From positions 434,001 to 498,000 of the forward strand of contig JAFCMP010000101.1 of NCBI GenBank assembly GCA_017506865.1: 64,000 nt of DNA, given 5' to 3'. The notes beneath the pieces were generated by a model. That model searched no databases and had not been told where the DNA came from. It was given only the letters and a program-made list of their open reading frames with translations. The first letter of the stretch is position 1, and every line of letters begins with the position of its first letter. This DNA is from Tribonema minus. Its lineage: Eukaryota > Sar > Xanthophyceae > Tribonematales > Tribonemataceae. A program made the position numbers and the translations under genes. Of the stretch, positions 35,158 through 47,468 are shown piece after piece.

Positions 35158-38100
35158 TCAGAGCTCGTCCTTGGCATCCTCGTCCTCCTCCCCATCTTCC
35201 TCCTCGTCCCCCTCCTCGTCATCCCCCTCGTCCTCCTCCCCCTCCCCCTCCTCCTCCCCCTTGAGCTCAAACTTGGTGGTCGCCTCCTTCTGAACGAAGG
35301 CCAGGAGGTCCGCGACCTCGCGCGCGCCCTGGTACGGCACCGCCTTGCTCTTGTCGTTGCCGGGGAAGAAGAGCAGCGTGGGGAAGCCCTGCACCTCCAC
35401 GCCGGGGAAGTCGACCTCGTTGGCGGTGTAGTCCATCTTGCCGATCACGACGGAGTCGACGCCGGACAGCTTCTCCGCGAGCTCGTCCCACTGCGTAGAG
35501 GGGTTGGGGGTTCAAGTTAGAGGGAAGCATAATGTAGGGGGGGCGCGTGTGACGCATGCCGAGAGGGATTGAGAGCAGCAGTTGGATGCGCAGACTATTA
35601 CACGTGTCGTCAATATAGTCGACCTCGTTGGCCGTGTAGTCCATCTTTGCCAATCACGACCGAGTCGACGCCGGACAGCTTCTCGGCGAGCTCGTCCCAC
35701 TGCGGAGTAGGGTTAGGGTTAGAAGGGGGTTGAGGTAGGGGAAAGGGGGCGAGTGAAGCACCACGGCATGTGTCACGTGCTGAGGGATGTGCAACAAGCT
35801 AATCCTAACCCTAACCCTGACAGATCACAACCGAGTCGACGCCGGACAGCTTCCCGGCGAGCTTGTCCCACTGCAGAGGGGGGTTAGGGTTTGAAAGGGG
35901 TCAGTTCAAGGTTAGGGGGCGAGCGAAGCACCCTGGAGGGGGGACGTGTGACGCGTACTGACAGAATTTGAGAGCAGCAGCTGGATGCACAACAAGCCTG
36001 CTGCGCATGCCGTCAATAAAAGAACGGCAGGCGGTGAACGCGTTACCTGCCTTGTACTTCAGATTGAGGTATCATCGCAAACTTGACCTGACCCGCACCT
36101 TGCATGGTGTACGGAGCTTCACAAGCAGGACGTACTCATGCGATCAATCCTCACAGATTTACTCAGCAATCCTGCGTATAAGAAAATGCACAGTTACTTG
36201 TTGCATACCTTGGGGGTGAGCGCCTTGCAGAAAATGCACAGTATATTACAGAATACATACATACATACCACTTTCTGCGGGTATACTGCAGTATACATAC
36301 ATACCTTGGGGGTGAGCGCCTCGCAGTGGCCGCACCACGGCGCACAAGACATATTCATGAACCATGCGATTGATCCTCACAGACCCACTCAGCAATCCTG
36401 TCTGTAGTGAAATCCGCAGCATACATGCGTACCTTGGGGGTGAGCGCCTTGCAGTGGCCGCACCACGGCGCGCCAGACATATTCATTGACGCATGCAATC
36501 GACACATTCATGACTCATGTGATTGATCGTCACATAAACCTGCTTACCTCTACGATCTTTTGGCTCGTTTTCATCCCTAAGAAACGCGCAGCGTACCATA
36601 CATGATGCATACCTTGGGGGTGAGCGCCTTGCAGTGGCCGCACCACGGCGCGTAGAACTCCATGAGCACGTCCTTGTCGTTGTCGACGACGATGGACTGG
36701 AACGACTTGCCCTTGACCACCTTTACGGGGGCGGCAAGGTCCTCGTCCACGGGCTCCTCCGACTTCAAGAAGGGCTTGAGGTTGCCGGCGAGGTAGTCCT
36801 TCTCAAACTTGAGGATGGAGTCCTTGGTGAGCGCGCCGCCGTCGTACAGGAACTTCTTCACGCCGCCCTATTATGACAGTTCAAACATTTGTGCAGTCAT
36901 GGTGAGCGCGCAGCAGGCAAAGAGGCAGCCCCCTTGGGAAAGCAACAGGTCATGAGGCAGACGTTTCAGCAACAGGTGCCTGTAGAATGCACGCCATGTT
37001 TCGGGTGCAGCCTTGCACAACAGCAGTGGTCTGGCCGTAATAGGTGGGCTCGTGGCAGGTGCCAAAAGGACGCGTTGACTGCAGGAGCGTACTTCAACAA
37101 TCACGGCAAGCGGACTACATACTAGTAGCAGAGCGGCCTTGGCAGGCGAGAAGACAGTACACGCGCCACACAGCACATGACGCACGCATACGTGCATACG
37201 CGCACAGTACTCGCACAAGCATGAGGATTGGTTGAATGGAGGCATGGTTGGCAGCACCAAATGGCCGCAGATCAGACGCAACGACTTTGGCACAATCTAA
37301 ACAGCTGTGTACATGGCTGGGCAGGCATGTACATGGCTGGGCAGGCATGTATGTATGCGCTGCAACGTGTACTTACCCCCTTCATCTCTGCGATGACAAT
37401 GGTGGGGAAGGCGTCCTCCTGGATGCCAAAGTAGTCCAGGATGCGCTTCTCGCTGGGAGGGATGTGCACCTGCAGAGGCGGGGGCGGGGGGGGGGGGGGG
37501 GCATGCGCAGACACATCAGCATGCAGGATGGGGTGTACGTGCGCGCGTAGGAACACTTGCGCATGGTGGCAAACATGTCCAGAGCAGGCGACTTGCTATG
37601 CGCTACGCCTGACGTTGGTGGCCGACCTCTGAGAAAGAGTTGACCGAGGCAGCTGCTGCTGCAGTGCCGTGGTGTGGACGCACCAACTTCAAGCAGAGGG
37701 ACGCACCTGCAGCATGGTGTGGCGGTTGGCCTCGCCGGTGACGGTCGCCCGCCATCTCCAAGATCCCCCAAACGTCAACTACAAATCACCAACTTCAAGC
37801 TAGTGACGCACCAAGGTGTTGCGGTTGGCCTCGGCGGCGGCGGTGACGGCGGCCTCCAGGTCCCCCGCCATCTCCTTGGCGAAGAAGAGCGCGTGCACGT
37901 CGAACGCGCCGCCGAAGATGAGGCGCGACGTCTCCGCGGAGAGCGTCGTGATGAGGCCGTCTTCAACTCACAACTTCAAAAAACCAACTTCAACAAGTGA
38001 CGCACCTGCAGCATGGTGTTGCGGTTGGCCTCCGCGGCGGCGGTGACGGCGGCCTCGAGGTCGCCCGCCATCTCCTTGGCGAAGAAGAGCGCGTGCACGT

Positions 38101-41100
38101 CGAACGCGCCGCCGAAGATCAGGCGCGACGTCTCCGCGGAAAACGTCGTGATGAGGCGCATAGAGTACACATTGACGTGCTTGGTGATGTCGTCCGCGGT
38201 CGTCTTCTTGCCGACGTCGAGCACTGACTTCTTCTCGTCGAACTTCTTGAGGACGGCGACGGTGCTGTCCTTGGCGCCCGCCGCCTTGATGGCGGACTTG
38301 TCCGAGACGATGCCAAAGTTGAAGTTGTCCATTGCGGACGCAACCTGAGAGGAGGGGGTGGAGTGGGGGGGGGGCATCCGTAAGCTTTCGCACAAGATTC
38401 TGTGAAGCTTTCGTCACAAGAGCGGTAGCATACAGGGGCTTCGCTTGTCCGTTACTCGAGTGTACAACCACGGTACGGTCCGTACGGTGTGCCGTCTTGC
38501 GCCTCTCGAGCCTCAACTACCAACAAGCGCCAACTTCAAGTTGTGCATTGCGGACACCAAGCTGGCTGGCAGCCAACGGACTTGGCATCGCTGAAGACAC
38601 TGACTCATAGAGTAACTAAGTCCCCACTTCAGTGACTTCAACAGCCACTTCAACGCTTATTGTTGCATCAACCACAGTATTGGAATACGCACGTCATGCA
38701 CCTCGAGGGAGGCGGCGATGCCAGCTTGGCGTCCGTAAAAGAACATGCTGTTACCCCATGCCCCACTTCAGTGACTTCAACCGCCACTGTGACGTCTACT
38801 GATGCACCAACCACACTATTGAAGTATGTACATAACGTACACCACGCACCTCGAGGAAGGCGGCGGCGCCAGCGGACTTGGAATCGGTGAAGAAACTGAC
38901 CACCACCACGTCCTTCTCGATGGCGTCCTTACAACTGTGTATGCCAATCAGTGCATCGTGCACACTATTGAAGTACGTAGGCACATCGCTAGACCACGCA
39001 CCTCGAGGAAGGCGACGGCGCCAGCGAACTTGACGTCGGTGAAGAAACCGACCACCACCACGTCCTTCTCGACAGCGTCCTTACAACTGTGTATGCCAAT
39101 CAGTGCATCGCGCACACTATTGAAGTACGTATGCACATCGCTAGACCACGCACCTCGAGGAAGGCGGCGGCGCCAGCGGACTTGGCGTCGGTGAAGTAAC
39201 CGACCACCGCCACATCCGCCTTCTCCGCAAACTTCTCGACGGCGTCCTTGCAACTATGTCAACCGTTACATCGTCCGTACTATGAAAAATCGATGTACTA
39301 TTGGAAAATCAATGTACATCGCTAGAGCACGCACCTCGAGGAAGGCGGTGGCGCCAGCGGACTTGGCGTCGGTGAAGTAACCGACCACCACCACATCCGC
39401 CTGCTCCGCAAACTTCTCAACGGCGTCCTTGCTGTCCAGAGGCACGGCTGCGGGGCCGCTCTTCTTGACCACGTACTTGACTATGTCAGGCGCCGTCCGG
39501 CCGCCGTTGTAGTCCAGCGCCTTGCCGCCCTGTTGTGGCGCGCACGCGGGGGGGGCGTAGAGGTGACGTCCAGCAAGCATTTGCATTTTGTCGCGCTGTT
39601 ACCGCACATGTGTTTGGGATTGATTGATGTACAATGTCTGGCGCCGTACGATGATATTTACAGTGCAACGCAGCCTTGTGAACACCTTACATTGCCATAC
39701 TGTGGTACACGCACAAGGCACACAAAAAAAACATTTAAGCTGCTGAACCTCTGTGTTGGGCTGCCGGCTGGAGCTGGCCTACCGAACACGTGAGACCTGT
39801 CCATACTGAACACCCTTGCCTCGAACGCAAAAAAGCTTGCACACAAAAGTCTTTCTTTGACTGGTGGTTATGGTGGCACTGTTTGACTCGTGGCCAATGA
39901 CTGCAGCAGCGGCGACCACGGTTATTGGTGGAAGGCACTTGCGGCTAACCATCCCTTGTCACTTAGAGCTTAACGATCTTTTTGATTCGTTTTTCATTTA
40001 ACACAGTAGCATTGACAGCGAGTTTGTCGGTTTGTCGTCTTCGAATGGAATCCACGAATGCAGTACCAGTAACAGTGAAACAACCATCGCAGCGTACCTT
40101 GAGGATGTACTTCAGCGTTGGGTATCCCTTGACCTGCAGAGGCACAGTGGATGGACGCAGCGGAAAGTTGTGAGTGAAGCAGACCAATCAAACACAAGAA
40201 CATGTAGCGTGCGTGATTTTTGTAAACACAAGCAGTCGGCCGCAACAGCTCATGACGCATGGCGCTTGGGGAAAAACGGGCGACCGAAGTGATCAGTTGG
40301 CATTTTTTCCTTGCTTTTGATGAGAGAAAGTTTTCGTTGACAAGAGTGAATGGCAAATTTGTAGGGCACATGTGATGACTGCAGTATTTTGCAGGTGATG
40401 CAAGCTTTGCTTTGGTGGAATACAGGATTTCCAAACTTGCATGTTTTACAGGCGATTGCTCTGGCAGTTGTGAAATCATCACAATTGAACTACCCAGTCT
40501 GAAGTCAATACACAGGAATCCCACCAATTATTATTATTAATAAGCGTCGCTGCACCTCATAAACACACAATGTCAAGGCAGGCTGCACATGTAAAAGCAA
40601 CTGTATTGCACCTAGCCTACCAGCATGATCTACGTGAAACAAGGTATACAGAATTTAGCTGCTGCAACGGCCATGCACAGCTCAACCTGACTTTACTCGG
40701 TCTATTCATTCGCACCGTGTAAAATCAAAACTGCCAATGCGGTATTGGTTAAAAACTCACCTCGTACTTTCCAGCAGAGGTCTTGTGCTCAGTGGCATCC
40801 AGCTTGGCGATAGAGAGGCCCTTCCCCTCTAGCTCCTTGGCGGCCTTTTCGAACTGCGCACGGAAAAAGAAAAGGGTACGCCACGTCAGACTGGTGAGTT
40901 TGCATGCAAACAAGGTCAACAGCAAAACCCAGGCAGGCCAGATCAGACTGGTGAGTTTTCATGCAGCGACGCTGACGCGCATTTGACTCTTGGCTGCCAC
41001 ATTTGGGTAAATTTTGTGTAGTGAGGTGATGTTACAGGCAGACACGCAGATGCAGGCCCTGACACAACCACATAATTTGACTGCTAAATTTCACGAGTGT

Positions 41101-42172
41101 CGGGAATAATGGCAGGGGAGTCATGGGCCTGCGTCAGAGGATATGCGCATACCTGCACGCAGATGAAGTCGATCAACACAAATTAGTTAGAATCTATAGG
41201 CATCGAACGCACACCCTCAAAGCTGTTCACACAACCAATCCTGGCAGCTGTTTTTACACAATCAGGTGAGCTCACACGGCATGCTCACCTCAGGCGCCAG
41301 CTTCTTGCAGTGGCCGCACCCTGCGAGCGCCCATAGAAGCGACAGGCAGCGATATTAAAAAAATTGACAGGTAACGATCTTCAGACATTGATGGAAATTA
41401 CGTCCACGATTCCACGGAGGACAGCAGTCATGGGCGGGCTACTTCATAAACAAAACAAAACAGGACACCAGACAGTAGGTCAATAGGCTCAAAAGAAGCC
41501 AAGTCGCACAAAACTGTGCGAGCCAGGCATTGTGCCATGCAAGATACAAAGAGATCTTTTGACGCTTGGATCATTGTGAGCACCAGGCGAAACGGCTACT
41601 CACATGGCGCGTACATCTCAACCAGCAGGCCATCCGGGTTTGCCGCGATGGCTTCGTCAAAGTTGTCATCGGTGAGGACAAGAACCCCGTTGTCCTTCGT
41701 GATCTGCAGAGCAACGATCCCAAGATGCGGCGAATCAGCTCGACATGCTTGAGAAGTGCAGCACAACGAGTAATGCTGATGCTACGACTTGCTTCAACAT
41801 GCTGACTTCAGTAAATAGCGCAACAGCTATGTCCAACGATATCAGCCGCTGTCGTGCAGGCAGCAGTTGCCGAAGTCTGCAGAGAGGTGCTTGAGAGGGG
41901 TCATCTGATGAGAACGCGCTGTCACACGCACCTGACCGCATAAAGTCTAGCAGCAGCATCAGCAGCAGATATCTACCCATGGGCCCTATAGCAGCCGCAG
42001 TCATGGTGCGTGTGCGTGGTGCTGGGAGGGCTTCACCAGAAAGAAACGGGTGAGCAAACGAATTCCTGTATAAAAAAGATCTGAATGAGTTGGAAGAGCT
42101 CACCTCTGCGAAGACAGCGACTGCCAGCAGCAACGCTGCCGCCACGGCCACCAATAATCGTTGTACCGCCAT
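35158..42172 (-). CDS. Protein disulfide isomerase, ER-resident (KDEL)
   Basis: Ten in-phase minus-strand exons: 42172-42104, 41703-41604, 41320-41289, 40853-40761, 40133-40098, 39529-39335, 38344-38006, 37469-37377, 36867-36613 and 35490-35158. The product is 514 residues, the normal length for PDI. Residues 1-23 are a signal peptide (LLVAVAAALLLAVAVFA). Domains a (24-130) and a' (about 365-475) each have a WCGHC active site (Cys58/61 and Cys395/398), with redox-inactive b and b' between. The acidic C-terminal tail ends in KDEL. It catalyses disulfide formation and shuffling in secretory proteins in the ER lumen. The first active site is encoded by a 32-nt exon split from its Trp codon. Every splice phase matches and the family identity is certain; only exon borders are hand-drawn. 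Confidence 0.95.
35600..35885 (-). repeat. Acceptor-side copies of the last PDI exon, with TTAGGG units
   Basis: Two partial copies of the exon start (QWDELAEKLSGVDSVVIG and variants) lie at about 35615-35702 and 35822-35877. The first continues into a damaged MDYTANEVD segment. TTAGGG or CCCTAA runs at 35708-35722 and 35803-35818 abut both copies. Confidence 0.8.
36200..36612 (-). repeat. Donor-side array of PDI exon 9
   Basis: Three further copies of the exon end encoding CGHCKALTPK plus a GTATGC donor lie at about 36205-36232, 36297-36345 and 36428-36482. Two of them include the second active-site CGHC motif. Confidence 0.8.
37690..38005 (-). repeat. Donor-side array of PDI exon 7
   Basis: A copy of about 145 bp, nearly identical to the exon 7 end (ETSRLIFGGAFDVHALFFAK through AEANRNT), lies at 37818-37965 with its own GTGCGTCAC donor. 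A shorter copy lies at 37703-37732. Confidence 0.85.
38690..39334 (-). repeat. Donor-side array of PDI exon 6
   Basis: Four copies of the exon end (KDAVEK, DVVVVG-FTD-KSAGA-AFLE plus GTGCGTG donor) lie at about 39153-39252, 39000-39090, 38847-38937 and 38698-38745. Units are about 150 bp. The middle copies share a deletion of the FAEQA codons, so they descend from one another. Confidence 0.87.
39925..39999 (+). repeat. Copy 2 of the dispersed repeat
   Basis: Matches the repeat at 18-97 in order and orientation, with about 75% identity by eye. It lies in a PDI intron. Confidence 0.55.
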
Positions 42173-42493
42173 GGTGATTCGTGCCAGTGTGAAGCAGCGA
42201 AGTGAGGCCCCACTGGGCGGATTTTGAACAGTCGCACGCGCGGTGCTCCGTTGGGTTGCCACGTGGACTTGAAGTTCACAAACCAAAACCGGTTTGAAGT
42301 TGCGTCAACCGGTTGAAGTTGTGGTCGTCGTTGACCGTCGTTGACCTTGACAGGGGCTCTGGAGCGGCTGGCTGTTCCTGATTGTGCTGCTACGATGGTT
42401 GCCGCCGATGCGATTTAGCCCTACGTCGTCAGCAGCGGCAACAGCAGCCGCCCGTGAACTGCGCATCCTCAGGCTGCAGCGTAGTGCTCAAAC
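42173..42493. promoter_or_regulatory. Bidirectional promoter region, PDI and MscS-like genes
   Basis: A 321-bp gap separates the ATG of PDI (minus) from the ATG of the MscS-like gene (plus). It contains repeated AACCGGTT-like and TTGAAGTTG elements (42284-42325) and a direct repeat CGTCGTTGACC (about 42328-42350). No TATA box is evident. Confidence 0.5.
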
Positions 42494-45400
42494 ATGCTGC
42501 CTAGAGCGTTTGCACTAGCAGCTGTCAGCCTGTGTACCGGAGCCGCTGGCTTCCTTATTCAACCATCAGCAGCAGCTCGTGTATTTATGATCCGTGGAGG
42601 CGCTGGACCTCCCAGCAGTGACAAGGGTGAGGATCCTTTGCGGTGTTCTGTGTTTTGAGAGTGCGACATAATGTAGGCACCGCCGTGCTCATTGTACGCC
42701 AACTTTGAGTCAGGCCCAGTGCCATCATCTGAGGCTCGAATCGGCACTCATCTCCGCACCATATGCTCTCAATTTGATAAAACTCACTACAGCCTGTTTG
42801 GTGCCCATCTGAACACGCTTACAGTACCATCGCTCATCAGAGGCAAACCACTGAAAGAGCACTCTGCATCTCCTCAAAAACTCCTCAAACACATGACAGG
42901 AACGCTGGTGCTGATAGCACATAGGGCCGTGCTACATTGCACGCGAACACTGCGTACAGCGGCAGCACACCAAAACTGCAGCTTGCAACTCATGCAAACA
43001 CCAACAAGTCCTCATGCCCCCCTGTGCTATCCATCCTCCCACCCAGCAGCAGCGGCTGCTGCGCCTTTTTCTGGCACCGGCACTCCGCCGCTCGCAGCAA
43101 CAGCAGCGTCAGCGGGCGATGACCCCACGCGGCCGGCGGCGCCAACTTCAACATCTCTCCCCTACGACCCCCCCCCGCGTGCGGATGCCGCTGCGGAGGC
43201 GCCGCCGGCAGCAGCTGCGCAGCAGCAGGCGCAGGCGCAGGCGCAGTCGGGCGGAGTGCTGCCGCCGTCGTCGTCCGCGACGGCGTTCACGCAGGAGGAG
43301 GCGTCGTCGCGGCCGTCTTCCGCGCAGAGCAGCCGCAGCTTCGTCTCGTGCTTCTTCTCGCCCGTCAGCATGGTCACGTGAGCGGCGATTGGGAACGCAA
43401 CGAAGGATCAATGAAGCAGTATGTTGAGTATGTTTGCTTGCCTTTTGAGCACATATATTTATATGGAAACGATTCAACAGATCGTAGAGCTCTAGGTGAC
43501 AAGGTGTATTTAGCCACCAGTGCCTTCCACCATTAAATGTGTATATCGTGAGGCCATGATATAGGCATTCAATTGCCCTCGCCTCGCACCTCGTGCCATG
43601 ACTGATGTTCTCTGTGCTCGTCCACCGCCCCTGCCCCATGCACTCTTGACTACTTAGATACCCCTGAGTACAGTGGTAACGATGTGCGATTGCCTGCCCA
43701 TTCACGACTGCAGGGGGAGGCCGATGCCAACGCTGGGGCCGGTGGAGATGCGCGGCATGGAAGAGGACCGCAGCAAGCAGACCATTGGCAAGAAAGTACT
43801 GCGCCTCATTAAGGTAAGCAGGATTTTGTTGTTTGACATCCTCTGGCTTGAAGAAAGTGCTCCGCCTTTTTAAAACTTTCGCGCTTTTCGCCGATATTTG
43901 TTATTTGACATCGTCTGGCTTGAAGAAAGTGCTCCGCCTCATCAAGTTGCGCGCGGACTTGTGTTATTTGACATCCTCCCCCTCGAAGAAAGTGCTCGGC
44001 CTCACCAAGGTGCACGCCAACTATGTCGTCTGCTATGACTCTGAGACGGATGGTACCTGGCTTGCACACAATGAGATTTCTATTTGATCGATTCTGGCTT
44101 ATAGCAATGCTCCGACGCCCTGCCAGGGCGCTGCGCTTGCGCGAGCCGCGCCGCTGCAGATGCCTGTGCGTTGGAGCAGCAACACACCAATGCTACTGGC
44201 GCTTCCGGCGGCGCGCTGCCAGTGTATTTAATGAAGCTTCAGTCGGGTTACTTGCCGTAAACCGGGTCGGCGCGAGTACTCTGGCCGTGCCCTGCTTTTC
44301 GGGCAACTGCGGCGCTGCACCCTAAGGTTAAGGTTAGGGTCAGCGTAAGCCAGGCTTGCGCAGCCCATCGCCCACAGTGCTCAGCACTTCATGACTGAGC
44401 CGTGAGTGCGTATGTGGGGCCAAGGCGCAGGAGCGTGGGGTTATGTACATTACGTCGCACGTGATCGGCCCCAGCCGCTCGATCGCATCGCTCGATCACA
44501 TCAATCACCTGGTTTACTTTGTAGCAGCACTATGCTCTAAAGGATGCAACCAATGAGCGCAGCCAAGTACAAGAGGCAAACTTGAGCTTTGCGACCACGT
44601 TCCGCACATGGGCATGTGACACTATGGGTTTGCAACTGTTTAAAATCAGCCGCGCCAGTCATGACTTCAACAATTCCTCAATGAGGTGGGATCCCCAGTG
44701 GCAGGTCCGATGTCCATTACGAGCTGCTTGACTTATTACTTCAACATTGCTATCAAGGAGTTGGCCCCAGTGGCCGGTCTCATGTCCATTCACCACTCAC
44801 TGGAACCACTCACTGGAATCACCATTTATTTGCAGACACTGGGCCCTCAGTGTTGCGTTATCTATATAAGTATGCGCTGATCATTGGACCCATATTTCAA
44901 CACTGAGTAGATGTGTGAGCGCTGCCTGCATTCGTGGCACGCCTCAGCTCCACGACCCCATCCTGCGCATCCTGGTGGCGCTGGGCGTGTCCACGGACAC
45001 TTTTTGTTGCCGTCAAAGTATGCAAGTCTATATATATGTATGAGCACTGCCTGTTGTGTGTGTGGCACGCCTCAGCTCCACGACCCCATCCTGCGCATCC
45101 TGGTGGCGCTGGGCGTGTCGACGGACGTGGACCTCCTGCGGAGCGTCTCCGCCTTCACCGCGACAGTGCTCCACATCATCCTCGTCGTCAGCTTCCTGGG
45201 CACGATAGGCCTGGACATCCGCCCCCTGGTGACCACGCTCGGGCTCTCCGGATTCGTGATTGGGTGAGCCTATACGCATGCATGCATGCATGCATGACTG
45301 GTGAAAGAATGAACGGACTATGTGTGCTTGAGTGTATGTGTTGTGACCGTGACCCTCCTGGTGACCACGCTCGGGCTCTCCAGATTCGTGATAGGGTGAG

Positions 45401-47468
45401 CCTGTAGGCATTCATGCATGACTGATGAATGCATGAATTGATGAATGAATTGATTATGTGTGCCTGAGAGTATGTGTTGCGACCCCTTGGTGACCACGCT
45501 GGTCTCCGGATTCGTGATAGGGTGAGTCTATACGCATGCATGCATGACTGGTGGATGAATGAATGGATACTGATGATTTTATTATTAATGAACAAATAGA
45601 TTATGTGTGCCAGTGCCCAGGCAGCAAGTATGTCGGTGTACTCACTCTCTTGTTGGCGCTGTGTGTGCTACGCTGTTTGTGGTGCAGTTTTGCCCTCAAG
45701 GAGATATGTCAGGTGAGCCATGCATAGAGTACTCAGCAATTTGCATTCTCTAAGGCACGTAGGTATCGCTTGTAGCGTTAGTTGGTCTGTGAGCACCCGT
45801 GTGTATGTTGTGTACGGCAGGGCACTGGCGTTCTACCTAGGGTTAGGGCTAGGCAGCATCACGCCACGCCCTTTGCTGCTCTGCGCTGCATCTGAATGTC
45901 AGCAGCAGAGGCCACTACGGACCACGTGTTGATACATCACCGTGTGTCAGCGTGACAGCACCTGCTTTTAACCAGCCCTGCAGTGGTGGCTGCCGCCCGT
46001 GTTGTGAGTATAGCAGGTCGAGCACTGCTGCGCTAGCGTGGTAGGGTTCTCCTCGTCACTTGTCGTTGCCGCCGTGCGCTCGGCACCACTGGCATGCATA
46101 ATCGCCCGATGCCAATCTGAGCGAATGCCACAAACCATTGACACTTTCAATGAATTCATGCACTTCCATGTCGATTGGCCCAGGAGTAGCTACATGGTCG
46201 CTGCACACTCAATCATCCATGAATGCCAGTGCCGCCGCATGAAGCTGACATGCGCTGTTATGAGATGGCCAGGAGCTGCTGAGCGGCAACTGCACACGGC
46301 ACTTGCTGGACGGTTGCTGTATGATTTGCGCCTGTGTCGCTGACGGAGGCACCCCTCTTTGCTTCGCACTTGGCTGTGCTGTGGGCGCGCCACAACACAT
46401 CACATCATTGAGCGTGCTCTACCCGTCGCCTCTTGCTGCTCAGTTGGCCGTGCTGTGCGCGCAAGACAACACATTACATCAACGAGCCTGCCCCTCCCCG
46501 TCGCCTCTTCCGCAGAACATGCTCAGCGGGCGAACCACAACACATCACACCAACAGGCATACTCTTCCCTTTGCCCATTCCACAAAACATGCATGCTGTG
46601 GGGTGCACCACAACACATCACATCGATGACACTGTCCCCTCTACCGTTGCCCGTTCCGCAGAACATGCTCAGCGGAGCGCTGCTGGTGGTGCAGCGCCCC
46701 TTCCGCGTCGGCTGGACGATCAAGGTCGGCGCCTACATGGGCAAGGTGTCCGCCATCGACAGCCGCTACGTGTACCTGACGAACGAGGACGGCTGCTGCG
46801 TGCTCATACCCAGCTACAAGGTGCGCGCGCGCACGAGTTCCGCACTGCACAGCTGGTGGTCATTTCGCTGGTGATGCCTCTCTCTGAGTGGATGTGGTGG
46901 TGCGCTGAAGGATTCATGAACACTGTGCCGAGCATGCAGCTGAAATTGCTGCAGCGTCACCTCAGCTCATCTGCGGTGCGTGCGATGTCACATCACCGGC
47001 AGGGCGCGCGCATTGCCGTGCTTCTCCTGCGGTGACCCCAGATAAACTCTGTTGCGACGCCGACATCATCGATGGTGCTGACATGGTGTGCGCGGGTGTA
47101 TGTCAGGCACGGATGCAAGGAGCAGAGGCACATGCTCATTTTTCAACAGATCATGGGCATCAACTGCTGGCGAGCGTGGCGTGCTCACATGGCACGTCAA
47201 CGGCGCAGCAATGAGAGAGTTTCATGTACTTCAAGTACTTGCCAATATGAAGTACGTCAACGTCATATCAAGTCAGTCAGCATGTATGGTAGATGCAAGG
47301 CATTGCTCAGGCATTGACTGTCTTGGCAACTTAATCACTGTGTGACTTCTTGCAGCGTGCTGTGACGCTGTGGCTTATAGAATCTGTTTCGCACGTATGC
47401 GCATTTTTCAGGTGTACAGCTCGGAGATCATCATCCTGTCCACGAGCAGCAAGCCGAAGACGTCCTGA
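42494..47468 (+). CDS. Short MscS-type mechanosensitive channel, probably organelle-targeted
   Basis: Seven in-phase exons: 42494-42626, 43047-43377, 43714-43813, 45076-45263, 45688-45712, 46662-46820 and 47412-47468, giving 330 residues. Residues 1-44 (ALAAVSLCTGAAGFLIQPSA) look like a signal peptide followed by a transit-like segment with Phe near the cleavage site, as in secondary plastids. A Pro/Ala/Gln-rich stretch follows. Residues 215-260 give two membrane helices (ATVLHIILVVSFLGTIGL; TTLGLSGFVIGFALKEI); the second matches the MscS pore helix. Residues 260-312 are the MscS beta domain (NMLSGALLVVQRPFRVGWTI; DGCCVLIPSYK). The protein ends 18 residues later, so the usual C-terminal alpha/beta vestibule is missing. 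Expected role: release of ions and osmolytes under membrane tension. The second exon's acceptor is the least certain. Confidence 0.86.
43461..43533 (-). repeat. Copy 3 of the dispersed repeat (inverted)
   Basis: The reverse complement matches 18-97 and 39925-39999 over GGTGGAAGGCAC, CCTTGTCACCTAGAGCTC and ACGATCTGTTGAATCGTTT. It lies in an intron of the MscS-like gene. Confidence 0.6.
43840..44020 (+). repeat. Donor-side array of MscS exon 3
   Basis: Three copies of KKVLRLIK and variants, each with flanking intron TTATTTGACATC-CT-GCT, lie at about 43852-43875, 43922-43950 and 43984-44012. Only some retain a usable GT after the exon end. Confidence 0.75.
44935..45535 (+). repeat. Junction copies on both sides of MscS exon 4
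   Basis: An acceptor-side copy (LHDPILRILVALGVST) of about 60 bp lies at 44938-45000. Donor-side copies (LVTTLGLSRFVIG and variants plus GTGAGCCTA and the GCATGCATGCATGACTG intron) lie at 45355-45425 and 45486-45550. Confidence 0.85.
46330..46661 (+). repeat. Acceptor-side array of MscS exon 6
   Basis: About four units of roughly 85 bp contain CACAACACATCACATC, a pyrimidine tract and, in the better copies, CCGCAG then AACATGCTCAGCGG. The real acceptor is the last, at 46661. Confidence 0.78.

Noticed and set aside
36577-36867. A second, separate thioredoxin gene
   Set aside because: The exon is the a' domain of the same PDI. It joins in phase to the upstream b' exon and the downstream KDEL exon.
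42692-43046. Upstream extension of MscS exon 2 to an ATG at 42692
   Set aside because: The sequence before 43047 has no matching acceptor phase except weak sites, while CCATCCTCCCACCCAG at 43031-43046 is a strong acceptor in the required phase.
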